Shown piece after piece: positions 46,526-58,728 of a stretch of 64,000 bases of DNA. This DNA is from Helicoverpa zea (lineage: Eukaryota > Arthropoda > Insecta > Lepidoptera > Noctuidae), in contig NC_061469.1 of assembly GCF_022581195.2 (NCBI RefSeq), positions 682,001 to 746,000 of the forward strand. The letters are read 5' to 3'. The notes under the pieces were generated by a model. That model did not search any database. It saw only the letters and a program-made list of their open reading frames with translations, and was not told the DNA's origin. Each line of letters begins with the position of its first letter. Positions within the stretch are counted from its first letter, which is position 1. The translations under genes and the position numbers were made by a program.

Positions 46526-46813
46526 GTACATATCATGGAGAACAAAAAAAAACAGTGGAGGTGCCATAACGGAAAATCTCCTAAGAAAGTGACGCGCCAA
46601 AATGCGGTTGAGCGGGAGACGAGGAAAGTTACTGTTCCCGCCATTATGCGCATTCCTTGCACTCGACCATTTTTTTGTAATACCAAAAAGCACTGACAGA
46701 TGTCGCAAAGAACCCGAAAGCGTCGTTAGTTCAACCGTAACTGACCGTTTTGGTTATGCCTAAAGTACGTATTTGACATCTCCGCTCGTCTTTCCTTACT
46801 CCGTGGTACATAT
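46526..46813. mobile_element. hAT-like MITE, copy B, with 8 bp target-site duplication
   Basis: The element body 46534-46805 starts CATGGAGAACAAAA and ends TTTCCTTACTCCGTG, imperfect inverted ends of about 30 bp. It is flanked by GTACATAT at 46526-46533 and 46806-46813. An 8 bp duplication plus CA...TG ends fits the hAT superfamily. The interior is shared with copies at 29721-30027 and 49257-49495. It encodes no transposase. Confidence 0.8.
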
Positions 46814-48062
46814 ACATATATATACAGCGTAAATAAAGCCGCTTATTCCGCGGCTATCAAAGCCGATAATCTGCCGAACGGCTCACTGTATCATAAAATA
46901 AAACACTCGTCAATAATTTTATGCTGGCGAGCGAAAATATTCGGTGGCCTGAATTTATCGGATAAAAACTGATTTGGTTTGTGTTTTAATAAACTATGGT
47001 AGCTGAATGTTACTTGTAATGTAAGTTGGTATATGTTATATTGAATTCAGCATATGATGAGTGACTTCAAGAGAGGTATATAGACACTCTTGAACTATGG
47101 CTGTAGATGTGTCTTGAGCATACGTAACATTTACAATTATATTACGTATTTATTTATTTCCTTACATATACATATTACGATATTTTTTTATTTTGTCTTT
47201 TTCACAGCTAATCGTTTATCTCTGACCTACATCATTTAATCGACGTTATCACACACGTTTTAGATAGGGTAGTGATTCACAATGTTATGAGTGTAACACT
47301 AAGTTTTACGTCCTAACATGACCGATAAAGTTTATGTCATTCTAGAATACTTAGGTATTAAACTTACATTATGTGTAATATCTGACAATGTTATAGCGTA
47401 ACTACTTATAGAGTATCGTGAAGGTACGCTGAGGTACAGTTAGCAAGAAAAGTCCATTAACAGAATTAAAATTACAATTTACCTGAAAACCTGAAATACA
47501 AAAGCATTGTTAGATTTTCAGCTGTCCAGGTTATCTTGTTCTGTAGTTGTGGCAATTAGAAGATTTTCGTGTAAATCTTTTTTTTTCTTCGTTTTAATGA
47601 ACTTTTGTTAGTGACTGTACGTGTGTGATTGCTTTGAACTTTGAAGGCTTTATTATCTGTTCTATATCAGGATTATTTGAGGCAGCCAATTAATATGGAT
47701 TGGTCTGGCTTAAGATATATCAAACAGTTATAATCCTGAGTAACCTACACATAGAAGACTAATTAGCTCTGTAACTATTCTGTAGTGAAGTGACGGTAGA
47801 CTTAGAGTAGAGTTTAATGGAGTAAATTATGATGTAACGATTGTTTTCAGCGTATTAGTTTAGTCGTTTAAAATAAATATAAATAAAAAAAACTTGGGTA
47901 GATCAATTCACATTTTAAATAGCATAACCATATTTCAACCAATATTTTAACTTCTCTACCTTTGAGATAGTTTTTAGAACATCTATTTCTGTCTTATCCT
48001 CCTCTCCAGTAAACATTCTTATCGATACATAAACTACATTCACCAACCTTTGTAACAATATT
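46814..48062. other. AT-rich DNA, no supported gene
   Basis: It begins with a short TATA-rich run (46809-46826). A weak ratchet-like CAG|GTAAAT junction lies on the minus strand at 47483/47482, preceded by TTTTGTATTTCAGGTTTT. Nothing else was recognised. Confidence 0.3.
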
Positions 48063-48236
48063 GAAGCAGGCTATAAACAATAACAATCAGGTTCCGAGTC
48101 ACGACTCGACAGATAATCGGTAGGACTCGGCATCACTCGAGTGGCGCGTGATGTCGTTACACTTGCACTAGGGATCGTAAGTGCACTTTACACCAATCCT
48201 GATCTATCAACTGTGCTGCACTTGACTGTTAAACTA
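48063..48236 (+). repeat. 328 bp spaced duplication, unit 1
   Basis: It begins GAAGCAGGCTATAAACAATA and contains CCGAGTCACGACTCG, CACTCGAGTG and GATGTCGTTACACTTGCACT. It repeats at 48391-48565 with a few substitutions and one-base indels. The unit holds several short palindromes and could fold locally. Confidence 0.9.
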
Positions 48237-48390
48237 CACTGTAGTTTTTATATAATTCCTACATTGCGTCAATAATTTCAACTAGGCAATTGCCTGACTT
48301 TTCATTTAAATATCCATTTATATGTCATCTATAACCATTTTTATATAAACTACTACTTACACTAAATTCACTAAGCTTTCCTACAATACA

Positions 48391-48565
48391 GAAGCAGGCT
48401 ATAAACAATAACAATCAGGTTCCGAGTCACGACTCAATAGATAATCGGTAGGACTCGGCATCACTCGAGTGGCGAGTGATGTCGTTACACTTGCACTAGG
48501 GATCGATAAGTGCACTTTACACCTATCCTGATCTATCAACTGTGCTGAAGTTGACTGTCAAACTA
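48391..48565 (+). repeat. 328 bp spaced duplication, unit 2
   Basis: Second copy of the 48063-48236 unit; the intervening 154 bp are not duplicated in the same way. The match runs from GAAGCAGGCTATAAACAATA to the AAACTA at 48560-48565. Confidence 0.9.
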
Positions 48566-48896
48566 GTACATAACTGCGAGGTAAGAATAAAGGCAAATAT
48601 AGTTCATGAAAATAAATAAAACAAGTTATCAGAAGTTTGTGATGAGGATGCTGAAGACACATATAAATATGTTTAAGTCGTGTGTCAGGAAAATTTTGCA
48701 ATTTAAGTTTTGCTTAGAATAGACAATAATAACCATTTTAATTCTCTTCATAAGTGGAGGTAAACGAAAGTCTTATTTGAAATAGACCAACCATGAAATA
48801 TTCGTATCAACTTGACGAACAACAAAGAAACAATTTGTTTCGGTATACAAAAGCAATGAGGCATAAACTAAACACTTTTTTGCTGAACTGAGTAAT

Positions 48897-49152
48897 CGAC
48901 TGCAAGCAAGCAATACCTCCTATCTGACTCCGGGTGGATTTTAAAGGGGAACAATAAAACTTAATAAAATCCTTATTCCGAGGTAGGTATAATGAGATAC
49001 TGAAAATCCAAGTTTTCTTTATTTACGCATAGTATTGATTAATAAAGCTTTTTGTTTTTATTTTGAATCTAAAGCTACCTTAAACCTTTTTGGTAGATAC
49101 AAGTTTTTTGAAACAAAAATGTCAGATAGGAGGCATTGCTTGCTTGCAGTCG
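48897..49152. mobile_element. short element with 32 bp inverted ends
   Basis: 48897-48928 (CGACTGCAAGCAAGCAATAC ...) and 49121-49152 are inverted copies with one difference. They enclose about 190 bp. No protein; the frame across the right arm is a by-product. Confidence 0.75.
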
Positions 49153-49249
49153 TAATGACAGTGATTCACTATATCAAAATAAGTGTGACAAACAAACAGC
49201 CTAAGCTCGTCCCGTATTCAAAACTAGTGTCGACGCCATTACGGCTGGC

Positions 49250-49502
49250 GGCTGGCCATGGAGAACAAAATGACTAGCGGAGGTGCCATAACGGAAAATC
49301 GTCTAAGAAACGCGCCCGGACCCAAACATTTTTGTAACACCGAAATCGTTGATAGATGTCTCAAAGAACCCGCACGCCTGGTTAGTTCACTCGTAACTCA
49401 TCGTTTTAGTCACGCACACCGTACGAATTTGACCTAGAAGAAAACCCCTTTCCTACCTGCACAATGGCATCTCCGCTCATCTTTCCTTACTCTGTGGCTG
49501 GC
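49250..49502. mobile_element. hAT-like MITE, copy C, with short target-site duplication
   Basis: The body (49257-49495) starts CATGGAGAACAAAATGACTA and GCGGAGGTGCCATAACGG and ends CATCTCCGCTCATCTTTCCT plus TACTCTGT. It is flanked by GGCTGGC at 49250-49256 and 49496-49502. It shares GTTGATAGATGTCTCAAAGA with copy A. The interior is shorter than in copies A and B. Confidence 0.8.
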
Positions 49503-52500
49503 ATGGTGGTGAGTGATGGCGGATTGTTTGTGGCGCCCTGAATATCTAATGGCTGCCCCATACCACCCCGGGGACGAACTGGACGATCTATCATCAGTTG
49601 GTTTTGAATAAATGCTTGATTTTCTGGTTGGATGTTTTTTATGCTGATGAAAAGGTAGACCGCTGGTCTATCTAGATATGTTTTATGATTGCGATCAAGT
49701 TATCCTCTTTTATAGTAATTTGTAACTTTTAAAACATCATAATATATTATTTGTCGTTCCACAAAGAGCTGTAGTTTAAAACATACTTTTTTAGTTCTTT
49801 ATTCTGTGTCTAAAAATAAGCTCAACATTTCCAAATCAACATAAAACGTCTCCAGACTCAACAAATGACCCCTGCAAACTGAAAGTTGAAAGCAACATAA
49901 AATATAAAGGAGTTTCCACACCACGCGAGTTTAAAGGGAATTTAAAAGGCCCTGTGTGCAGATATGCGGCGCCTGATAGTGTAAGCAATCGATTTGGCGT
50001 TTCAGGGCGCTCCTACCGACGAACTTGGGGGACGCTCGGAGGAGCAGCTGTGTACGTTGTAACATGATATGTATTTCAAGTTATTTCGCCAGAAAATTCA
50101 GTATCTTTGTTAGATTCGGAAAAGTTACCAACTGCTTATTTATTTTTAAAATTCTTCCATTGTTCTCTACAGGACTTCTTGCTTGTAGCTGAAATGATGA
50201 TGACGAATTCTTTCCCAATTTGGTCTACTAAACCATTGCTTTATTTATATAATTTGGTAAACGAGCTGGCTCTCCTCTAATAGATGTCTACTTAAAACAA
50301 CGAGAAAACCTCGCAAAATATGGTCATAAATTCAGTCCCATTACAAACGCCCTCATTAAATACATACAAATTCATGCCGTGTCGTCGTCTACAATGCGCA
50401 CGCACTTCGCTGAAAGGGAGGGCTGTCGTTAACCGCGCCGGGGGAGGACCACCATGGAGACAGGTGCAATAGGTTCATTCAGAATGAGGAAACTTCCACC
50501 AGTATCGTGAAATTTATGCGGCGGTTAAGTATGGCAGGTAAATGGTAAATACGTATGATGTTATTACAGAAAATACATACAAACAGATGTTTGACACGCA
50601 TTTTTAAAACATCGGTTTCAATTATTCTTTAAACTCGTCTCAAACGTCTGTTTAATTTTGTTAGTAACACCACTAGCGTTTGATCTCGTACTAGTAAAGC
50701 ATTCTAAGGTTACAATCTGATAAAAATTACCCCCTAGCTTACTTTATCGTGCGCTGTTAACTGATCTTCTGTCCCCTTATTTATTGGAGCCTCAAGGGAC
50801 AAAGGGGTTGAGGTAGCATACATACATGTGTAATTATTTCGTGAACCGACTTCCACTCGAGCGAGCTACGCTTTCTTCAAACATATCCGAGGCTCAGTGA
50901 TAGGGTAATGTTTCAATCAGTTTTGACTCGTTAGATGGTTTAACTGCGCGTTTGAACTCATCGGCGCTATTGAGGTGTATCGAAGCGATTGTGGTTGTGT
51001 TGATCGATTAATTATGCGTCGTTATCGTAACGAACCGCCATTGTTTATTGAAGACAGCAATTTCGGTATTGTTCTCAATTTATGATGATCATCTTTCAGA
51101 GTTCATTTTGCTTTAATAAGACTTAACAGCATCTGACAGTGTCTGACAGTATCTGATGTGATCTAACAGTGTCTGAATAATTGGCTACATTTAAATTTAG
51201 GTACATTTAACATCTTTCTACTAATATTTCCAATAAAATAGTCACGTTCAAAAAGCCAAACGACCTTTACTAAAATTTGTTCAAACCTAAAAAAAAACAA
51301 GTTACCGAATAAAAGGCAAATTCAGACGTTTGACAAGGTTTACCAATGAAAAGAGGAGAGGTCAGGCTCGATTGAAACATTACGAAGTTAAGACGTGATT
51401 GGTTTGGGTTACAAAAATATTTGTAACGCAAAAAATCTTATCAGATAATATTTTAGGACTACATTTCGTCTTTATTAAGTTTACGTCGATACCCCTACAT
51501 TTAGTTTACTTTAGGAAGTTAAATATCTGTACTTGATTACAAAAGGTCTTCAAAATTACAATCGCTTCAATATCCTTGGCAAAAAAGATTAACTTGAACT
51601 AACAGCGGCTATAAAAATTAGAAAATGTTATAAAACAATATCCGTCGGCTCATACCTTAGGTCAATAAGGGTGTAATCCCACTGATCCGATTACGTAGAA
51701 TGTAGCTTTAATTTCTTCCGAGAAGGCCGTCGATTTCATTTCACTAATCTTTTTTTATTAAATTCATAAAATTTTCATGATACGTTTTTATTAAAATGAA
51801 GATTTTATAGCAGGGTATAAGTTGGGGAATCTAGAGTTATGGAATTAAATTAGTTCTATCTTTGCACCTGTGTTTGCGTAGGATGTCTGCAAGCTTCTAC
51901 GGGTGTTAGAAGAAAGCACGATTTTCATTTACTTTGTAGATTCTTCAATTTAATCTGTTAAGTAAAATAAACGATTATTTTTTAAACTAAACAACACACA
52001 CGTCTTAGAGATTTCAAGACATTTACCAAATGAGAACATAAGAAAGATAGTGAACACATACTTTCCCCTTTACTCGTCTTATTGATATTAATTTACATCG
52101 TTATTTTAGTATTTCATGTAAAATAGTTATTTTTAGAAGAAGTCGGTTCTCTTTGATCAGTGCGTTGCAAAACACACACGTGCGCGTTTAATTAGGAGTC
52201 CTTTGTGAACTTTGGCAGCTGCTTTTATTTTATAAATATTATAGCCTGGCATTTGCTGCGAACGTAACTTCTGACATTTTATCAAGACGCTGGGGTACAA
52301 GTAAGTAGTGAAGATTTCTAGACCATCACATGCAAAAAAAAATGCGTTTTCGGAAAACACGATATTTACGCATGTCAAATTATGTTCCGGATTGGCTTTT
52401 ATGTTCCGGACACTATATAAAACCGTCGGTATAGACAAATTTATATTTCCTTCAGGGAAAGTGCTTCGAAGATGACTCAAGCATCAGAACCTCTCAGCAA

Positions 52501-53626
52501 AAACAAACTAATTCACTCACAAATGTGTTTGTGATTCTACCCTCCAAACAGACATGACTAACTATCGGAACCCCCCAAAAACAGGAGTATTCAGGTAGCC
52601 TACCAGAACATATTGGCTAATAACAATATTTTACGTATGAGCGCTCCCTTCAGCGGGAACAGCACTAATTCGACGACAACCCTCCCGAGGGCAGAGGGAG
52701 CGATCTGAGGGTAGACTTACACTTCATTGACTGAGGCGAGGTAACGGCGGCACCGAGGGTTACTTTTAACCGGCATGGTTTGTTTGTTTACTGCGGTTCA
52801 GTCTGCCTCCCAGTTATATTTTGTGGCATTGAAATAATGATAGAAAATCGCAGTTGTCATGTTCAATGCCGTGGTATTTTATTGTTTCGTGCTGCAAGTA
52901 TTGATCGGTGTTTTAAAGCTATTGCTGACTTTGATTGCTGTACAAGATACTGGTATGGTAGTTAGTATTTGTTTTGCAAATATTTGCTGTAATACACTTG
53001 GACAAAGACTTAGGGCCTTTAATTCAGACTAAAAAGTCTAGCTACTTGACTTAACCTCTTCTCTGTGAATGGCCATCTACGTTTAATTACACAAGTCAAC
53101 AAAAAAAAATATTTTTCTTTGAGTCTGTTATTTAGTGATTATTTTCTGATTGTATACATCGAAAAAAAAAGCAGTAACTCTATTTATAATAAATAAAGTA
53201 TGCTTTTGTACCTTTAAACAATGTAAAACGAATATAATAGTGTTTTAGCAGTTTTTTTCAGGAGCCGTTGCATATAAGATACAGGAGAGGGGTGGGGGGG
53301 GGCTGTGGGTGTAAATCGGGAGTGACAAACTGTCAACGACAGTATCCATGTGCGCTTTGCTAAGGAATAACGTATTTTATGTGTCATGAGGCCTAATATG
53401 TCTTCCAAAAATTGCAAAAAACGCATGGACTCTTTTTGTTTTATTTGTGGCGAATTCATTAAAGTGAGAGCCAAAAAAAATTGTTTGTCGTCAAATAGGA
53501 GCCTTTGTGAAGCCTATGAAGCTTATTTTAATTTACCCTGAGCTTATTACTGATATGCTTCACAACTTCAAAGTTATGGGTTGCAGAATGTCTTTGAAAG
53601 TCCACATGTTACATCCTCATTTGGAT
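49503..53626. other. mostly unique DNA with a few GC-rich patches
   Basis: GC-rich stretches at 49970-50060 and 50375-50470 and a decamer-like array (TCTGACAGT/TCTGATGTG) at 51126-51172 stand out. A 107-codon minus-strand frame at 52157-52480 lacks any recognisable domain. A G-run at 53290-53302 is low complexity. No gene is supported. Confidence 0.35.
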
Positions 53627-53855
53627 ATCTTTAAGGACAACTTTTTTTTCTTTTTTTTAACGACGTCAAAAATCATCAAATGACCCCTCCCGCTGTGGGT
53701 TAGCAGCGGAGAGGGAGTGTCAGACTCTTACTGACTAAAAACCGTCGTGTTCCGTCATAGGCCTTTTGTGTACCAGGGCCGCGGTATCTCTTTCAAACAA
53801 CCCGCAGCCCCGGCAGGCCTTGGCCCTGCTGGGCCCCGATCTTTAAGGACAACTT
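53627..53855 (-). mobile_element. SINE/LINE-end retroposon with 17 bp target-site duplication
   Basis: The insert 53644-53838 starts with a T-rich run (poly(A) on the minus strand), then AACGACGTCAAAAATCATCA, GACCCCTCCCGCTGTGGGTT and GTACCAGGGCCGCGGTATCT, ending GGCCCTGCTGGGCCCCG. Perfect 17 bp direct repeats ATCTTTAAGGACAACTT flank it at 53627-53643 and 53839-53855. I recognise this string as an abundant noctuid repeat. A truncated LINE 3' end is as likely as a true SINE. Confidence 0.9.
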
Positions 53856-56800
53856 AGGTGCATATTCAGAAGAGCAAGGGGAACGTTTCCACCAAGCTGT
53901 AGTGAACTTTGAAAAGCGTTAACACGACGAGGACAATATAATGAAAACATGATGGGTAACTACATTTGGTAGCTCATACGAAAAAGTTCCAACTTGCACA
54001 GAAGAAAAACCAAGTCTGTTCATTTTTAAAGTCTTTTTTGTATTATTTTTTGTATTTGTGGGTTTCCATATGCCGTCTTGTATAATTAAAGTCAATAAAA
54101 ATATATGAATTCAAAACTGTTTTCCTTTTACATATAATTGAAATTAAAAAATAGAGCTTTTCCATAAAAAAATATATTTCGTTTTAGTAACTACAAAAGC
54201 AAACTTTACTAGATAATAATATTTTTTCTTTAATTAGTTAAACATAAGTAATCAAAATCAGAGGTACAGAACGCAGACTCAAAATTCGTGTTGACCTGTG
54301 TTATATTAAACAAGGGTCTAAAAATTCACCATTCACCTCTTCATATAAGAAACTAATCTCCGAACACAGCATATAACTAAAAAAAAACCTGCCCTGACGA
54401 CTTCATAACTGCCAAAAAATATGGTATAAAAATAAAACAAGATCAGAACAGAGCTTAGAAGAATCCTGTGTGTCGGTTATTAAGTTTCGGTAGGAGTACC
54501 GCGCAAATATTTGCCGGAGCTTCGAATATTATATTCCGAGGAGCGCTGACGGAACGGTGCTATCGATCATGCCTTGTATACTAGGGTTTATTTTACAAGG
54601 GTGCTGAATTTGCCGACGTGTGGCTGTTAAGGATAGAGCTAGTTCTATTTTAGGATACTATACGAATAAAATATCCGGTATAATACTAGGTACAATCAAA
54701 AACTTTGCTACAGAAAATATAACTCCATTATTTTGAAACTACAGACAGATAAAGTAAATCAAAATGCGGCCAAAAAGCACAAAATTTAAACGTGTTTTTA
54801 TTCGCTAATAGTTGGGCACACGAACTCGCCAACCAGACGGCCTCATTGTCACTTAACTTACACAATTATCATAAAATAACCACAATTCTCATCCTCTAAC
54901 CATCAGATCACCACTTTCTACCTACAAAGAAACAGCCACAAGGTAATTTAGTACACACTCAACTTATTGTCATTAAACTTACTTAATTACAACATTAACT
55001 ATTTATTCCATTTAATGTGTCTGCGTACAAAGGTGAATGACAAACTGAACTGTTTTCACGCCTGAAATAGTCTCGAGTGAGCTTAAACGGTTTTTATTTA
55101 TTAAAACTTTATTTCGGAGCGGAGAGCACTTAGGTCTTGCCGTCTTTTATTTAAATTCTTTTACAGAGTATTGGAATAAATTAACTTTTAAGAATAAAAT
55201 GTTACATTTATTGAGTAAGGGTAAGCTGTAGGCAATAGAATCGAGAAATATATTCCAACGTATGCAAAAAAAATGAATTATTGATGGTCCAATAACGTGA
55301 AACTTTGCCGCCGATAAATCAAACGTTGACGCTGAAATGAAATGCAACTTTGTATAGCTATGCGAGCGAACTTTGGCGACACAACGCTTTCATGAGTTTT
55401 TTACGTTCCATCGTCTACATTCTTTGTTATATGTGAATTGTATTTCGTCAGACGAAAAGTTAGTGTCGCTATAGCGCAAGTATTTCCGTAACAAAATATT
55501 GTTAAAGTGATTAATGAATCTCAAAAAAAAACAAATCCAACAAATATTTTAGCCAACCAAGGGACAAAACCTGGTTTCAATCTTTACTAAAATATGACCA
55601 ACCAAGGGACAACACCTAGTGTACAAAGTATAGTCCTTAAATCACGTTAATGTAAAAGCTGCTATAATTTAGGAGTCTCGACAGACAAACGTACATTTTA
55701 CCATTGACATGGAATCCCGCCATTAATCACTGCTAGACAGCTGACTATCCATTACGGTGAGTTCTAATGCACCTGCCCTAATAGTTATGCACTATAAGAA
55801 CGGCTATAGAAAGAATCATGAATCAAAACGATTTAGAGTAGTTAGAATATCTGTTAAACTGCCTATTCAGATATTCAGACAGGTGCACACGGTATATAAT
55901 AAATGAGATAATTATTCACGCGCAGGATGTTGAATGTAGCTATCAGAAACGAGAAAATTCATGTTTAGCTATCTCTTTTCTTTAAGAATCTAGATCATAT
56001 GTAAAATAAATGGTCATCTGTTTACCTCTTACATAGGTCACCCCAATATTATTTGTGTTTTTGTTTTTCTTCCATATTCTTCTATCTATCATCTCACGGG
56101 TCACATTCCTTTTAGCTACATTGTCTACGTAAATTAACATGTATAAATAAGGCTATAAGACTAAGTATAGTTTGTGCATCGACTGCGCAGTGGAGCGGCT
56201 GTAATATGAAGCCCGTCATTCGTGCGCGACCATCAACTTAATGTGTTCTAAAGCGGTTCGTAAACACTGCCGCTCATAGGGCTGACGGGAACTGGCGAAA
56301 GTAGTGGGAACATTTGTAGTACTATCTTCTACCTCAATAATAATTTTCTCATTATTAATATTTATGATCCTCACGAAGTTAATTGGCTTTTCCAACCTAA
56401 TCAAACCACATAAATATAAGATACTGTGTACATTTTTTAGGAAGCATCAGCTATTTATAATTGCGTAAACTAATTATACTTGATTGCAAAGACTTAGTTT
56501 AGAAGGGTGCAGATTCTTCAATCTTATTAATAAAAAAAACTGGACATTATGAAAAGGCACCTTTATCGTTACCCGAACCGGTTTTTGGTTTGTCCAAAAA
56601 AACATAGTTTCTCTTGCCATGCCACGATAACATAAATCAGTGACCAACAACTTCTTACAAAAGTAATAAATAGAGCCTGTTTACCAAACAAAATCGCAAC
56701 ACTGAAGAACAGGCTCACCATCTCAAGAGATTGTGTATCTGAAGTGGGGGTAGGAATGCCCCAAAACTCATTTACCAAATCGCTTTGTTTACAATCGAAC

Positions 56801-57388
56801 ACAAGAATGGAAACATTCCCAAAAATTCATTCTTCGGACAGCGACCATTGTTTTTTTTTTCGTCCGATTACTTATAAAGAAGCTAGTAATCTGAAAATGA
56901 AAATCGCTGAAATATCTCGCCAATTGGTACGCCTGAATGATTTCAATAAAGTTTAATTTTGCTCGGAAAATTATTTTGTACATTTCTATAAACGGAATTC
57001 GAGGACAGAGGTTCTATTTTGTAACGAGAATATTGTCCTGGTGTTCTATTTCTGGAAAAGTGTGGGTATTTAACAAAAGAATACATTCCACGACTCACAT
57101 TCAGATTTAGAACTATTTTTAGGTTATATAAATAAATTCATCATGAAATATTACCGCTTACAACATACCATTCCGCATATGTATACAGATTTTAAAACTG
57201 TGACAGCTAATAAAGTTATACAGAAATAACTTTCATTAAAAAGTTTGGTAAAGATTTCTAGCTGCCAACCCTGAATCCACCATAAAAGATAATTTACTGC
57301 GAACATAAAAGATCAGCTTTTACAATCAAACTTACAGCGAAAGCTTCTGTAAATGACACCTACAATGAAGTCACTGACCTTTCATGAA
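53856..57388. other. AT-rich DNA, no supported gene
   Basis: A 42 bp-spaced pair of CCAACCAAGGGACAA(A/C)ACCT lies at about 55554-55616. A minus-strand open stretch near 56216-56440 (ending ...CLRTALEHIKLMVAHE) has no conserved domain I can name. A GC-richer patch at 54490-54620 may be regulatory. Confidence 0.3.
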
Positions 57389-58027
57389 TAAAAGGACAAT
57401 GGGCGATTCCGGTCCAAATATCCACCACGAACGAGACCTATATGGCTAGATAGCCCGTTAAATGTAGAACATTTTTTGTTATGAAAGTAAAAAAAAATAT
57501 AATGCCAGAAAAAAGTTATACCAAAATCAAATACAATATTTTATAGATTTTTCAATTTAATTTTTTCAATTACTTTTCGTGATGTTCGATTTTCGTACTT
57601 TCTGTAACTTCTGACAAAATAGAATTGTTAATTATTACAAAGAAGACACCACCAGTTACATCGAACTTTCTTAGATCCAGGAACCGCTGAGTATATTCAA
57701 GCACTTCTGGCGCCTCAATTGGTTAGTGATTCGTACATCCATCGGGCAAAAAATATGGGCTATTTATATACAAATGTGTCTTACTCATCTTAGTTTTAGA
57801 TAAAGTGCGGAAATGGAAGTGGAATAAAATAAAAAATAATAATGATAACATACAAAAACTACCGAAAATAAAGAATACATTTTTGGCTCTAACTTTTTTT
57901 TGGCATTGTTTTTTTTTAACTTTCTTAGTAAAAGTTACTCTAAATTAAGTGGACTATTTAATTATATAGGTCTCGTTCGTGGTGGACATTTGGACCAAAT
58001 CTCATATATTCTTGCCCAATCTCCTTT
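57389..58027. mobile_element. foldback/DNA element with 33 bp inverted arms
   Basis: 57411-57443 (GGTCCAAATATCCACCACGA ...) and 57964-57996 are inverted copies with one difference. Outside them AAAAGGACAATGGGC and the complement of GCCCAATCTCCTTT also match roughly, so the ends extend outward. About 520 bp of AT-rich DNA lies between. No transposase. Confidence 0.65.
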
Positions 58028-58387
58028 ATAACAATTGAATTAAATACAATAATGTTTCCACGAGTTCCAAATTATTAATAATTACCACCAATAACTAATT
58101 AAGAATTTAACGTTCAATAAATAACTGAAAGTGAAACAAATTTTATATTCAGTAATTACGTGAAAATGTTCGCCTATTTGCTCGTAATTACGCGGAATTC
58201 ATATCATATTGCAGAATTTCAGTACGTAAATATTAATTTAATTTGATTTCCCAAAAATGTTTTATATTAAAACTCGGTTATTTTTCGTTCATAAAATACC
58301 TATGTAGGTTTCACACTTCATAATACATGTTGCATTCACCTTAAACTAACTGCAAATCTACGACAAAGCTCTCAGCGAACATTAAAC

Positions 58388-58446
58388 TTGCTACGAAAAA
58401 CTACGGCGTAGCAAAGTGCTACGTGTCATCGTAGCGACCGCTACGA
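58388..58446. repeat. GCTACG/CGTAGC-rich block, copy 5
   Basis: It contains CTTGCTACGAAAAACTACGG, CGTAGCAAAGTGCTACG and CGACCGCTACGAACTTTGTC. It shares the CTACGGCGTAG core with the other copies. Confidence 0.7.
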
Positions 58447-58568
58447 ACTTTGTCATAATTCCGTAGTCGTTCGTGCGACAAATACTAACTTACGTGTTTA
58501 ACATTTTGGGTGAGGAAATAAAGTTTCAGGTCTTACTTGTATAGTGAGTGTCAAGTTTAGAAGTTGGT

Positions 58569-58600
58569 GCTTACCTGAAAAGACAAAGAAACTGGGTTAA
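58569..58600 (-). other. candidate recursive (ratchet) splice site, minus strand
   Basis: The complement reads a branch-point-like TATTAAC, then a pyrimidine tract ending TTTCTTTGTCTTTTCAG, joined with no intervening exon to GTAAGCACC. The junction lies between 58575 and 58574. Acceptor directly abutting donor is the published layout of zero-length recursive splice sites in long Drosophila introns. It sits on the same strand as JNK and the two candidate UTR exons, which suits a very long first intron. A second, weaker CAG|GTAAAT junction occurs at 47483/47482. Confidence 0.45.
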
Positions 58601-58728
58601 TATTACAACACCACAAAATCACAACAGTAAAACGCATTTTTCGCAAATACATACAAAAAAATATAGCACTTTAAACGTAGCTCAGTCAATAAGGCTAGCT
58701 TTGGAAAAGATAGTCTAGAGTACACCAG

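Noticed and set aside
56216..56440. Minus-strand frame ending CLRTALEHIKLMVAHE
   Set aside because: Looks mildly protein-like but no start codon, domain or splice support could be found.
57321..57355. An 11-base micro-exon between TTTACAG and GTAAGTTTG on the minus strand
   Set aside because: Too short to be credible without RNA evidence, with a weak pyrimidine tract.
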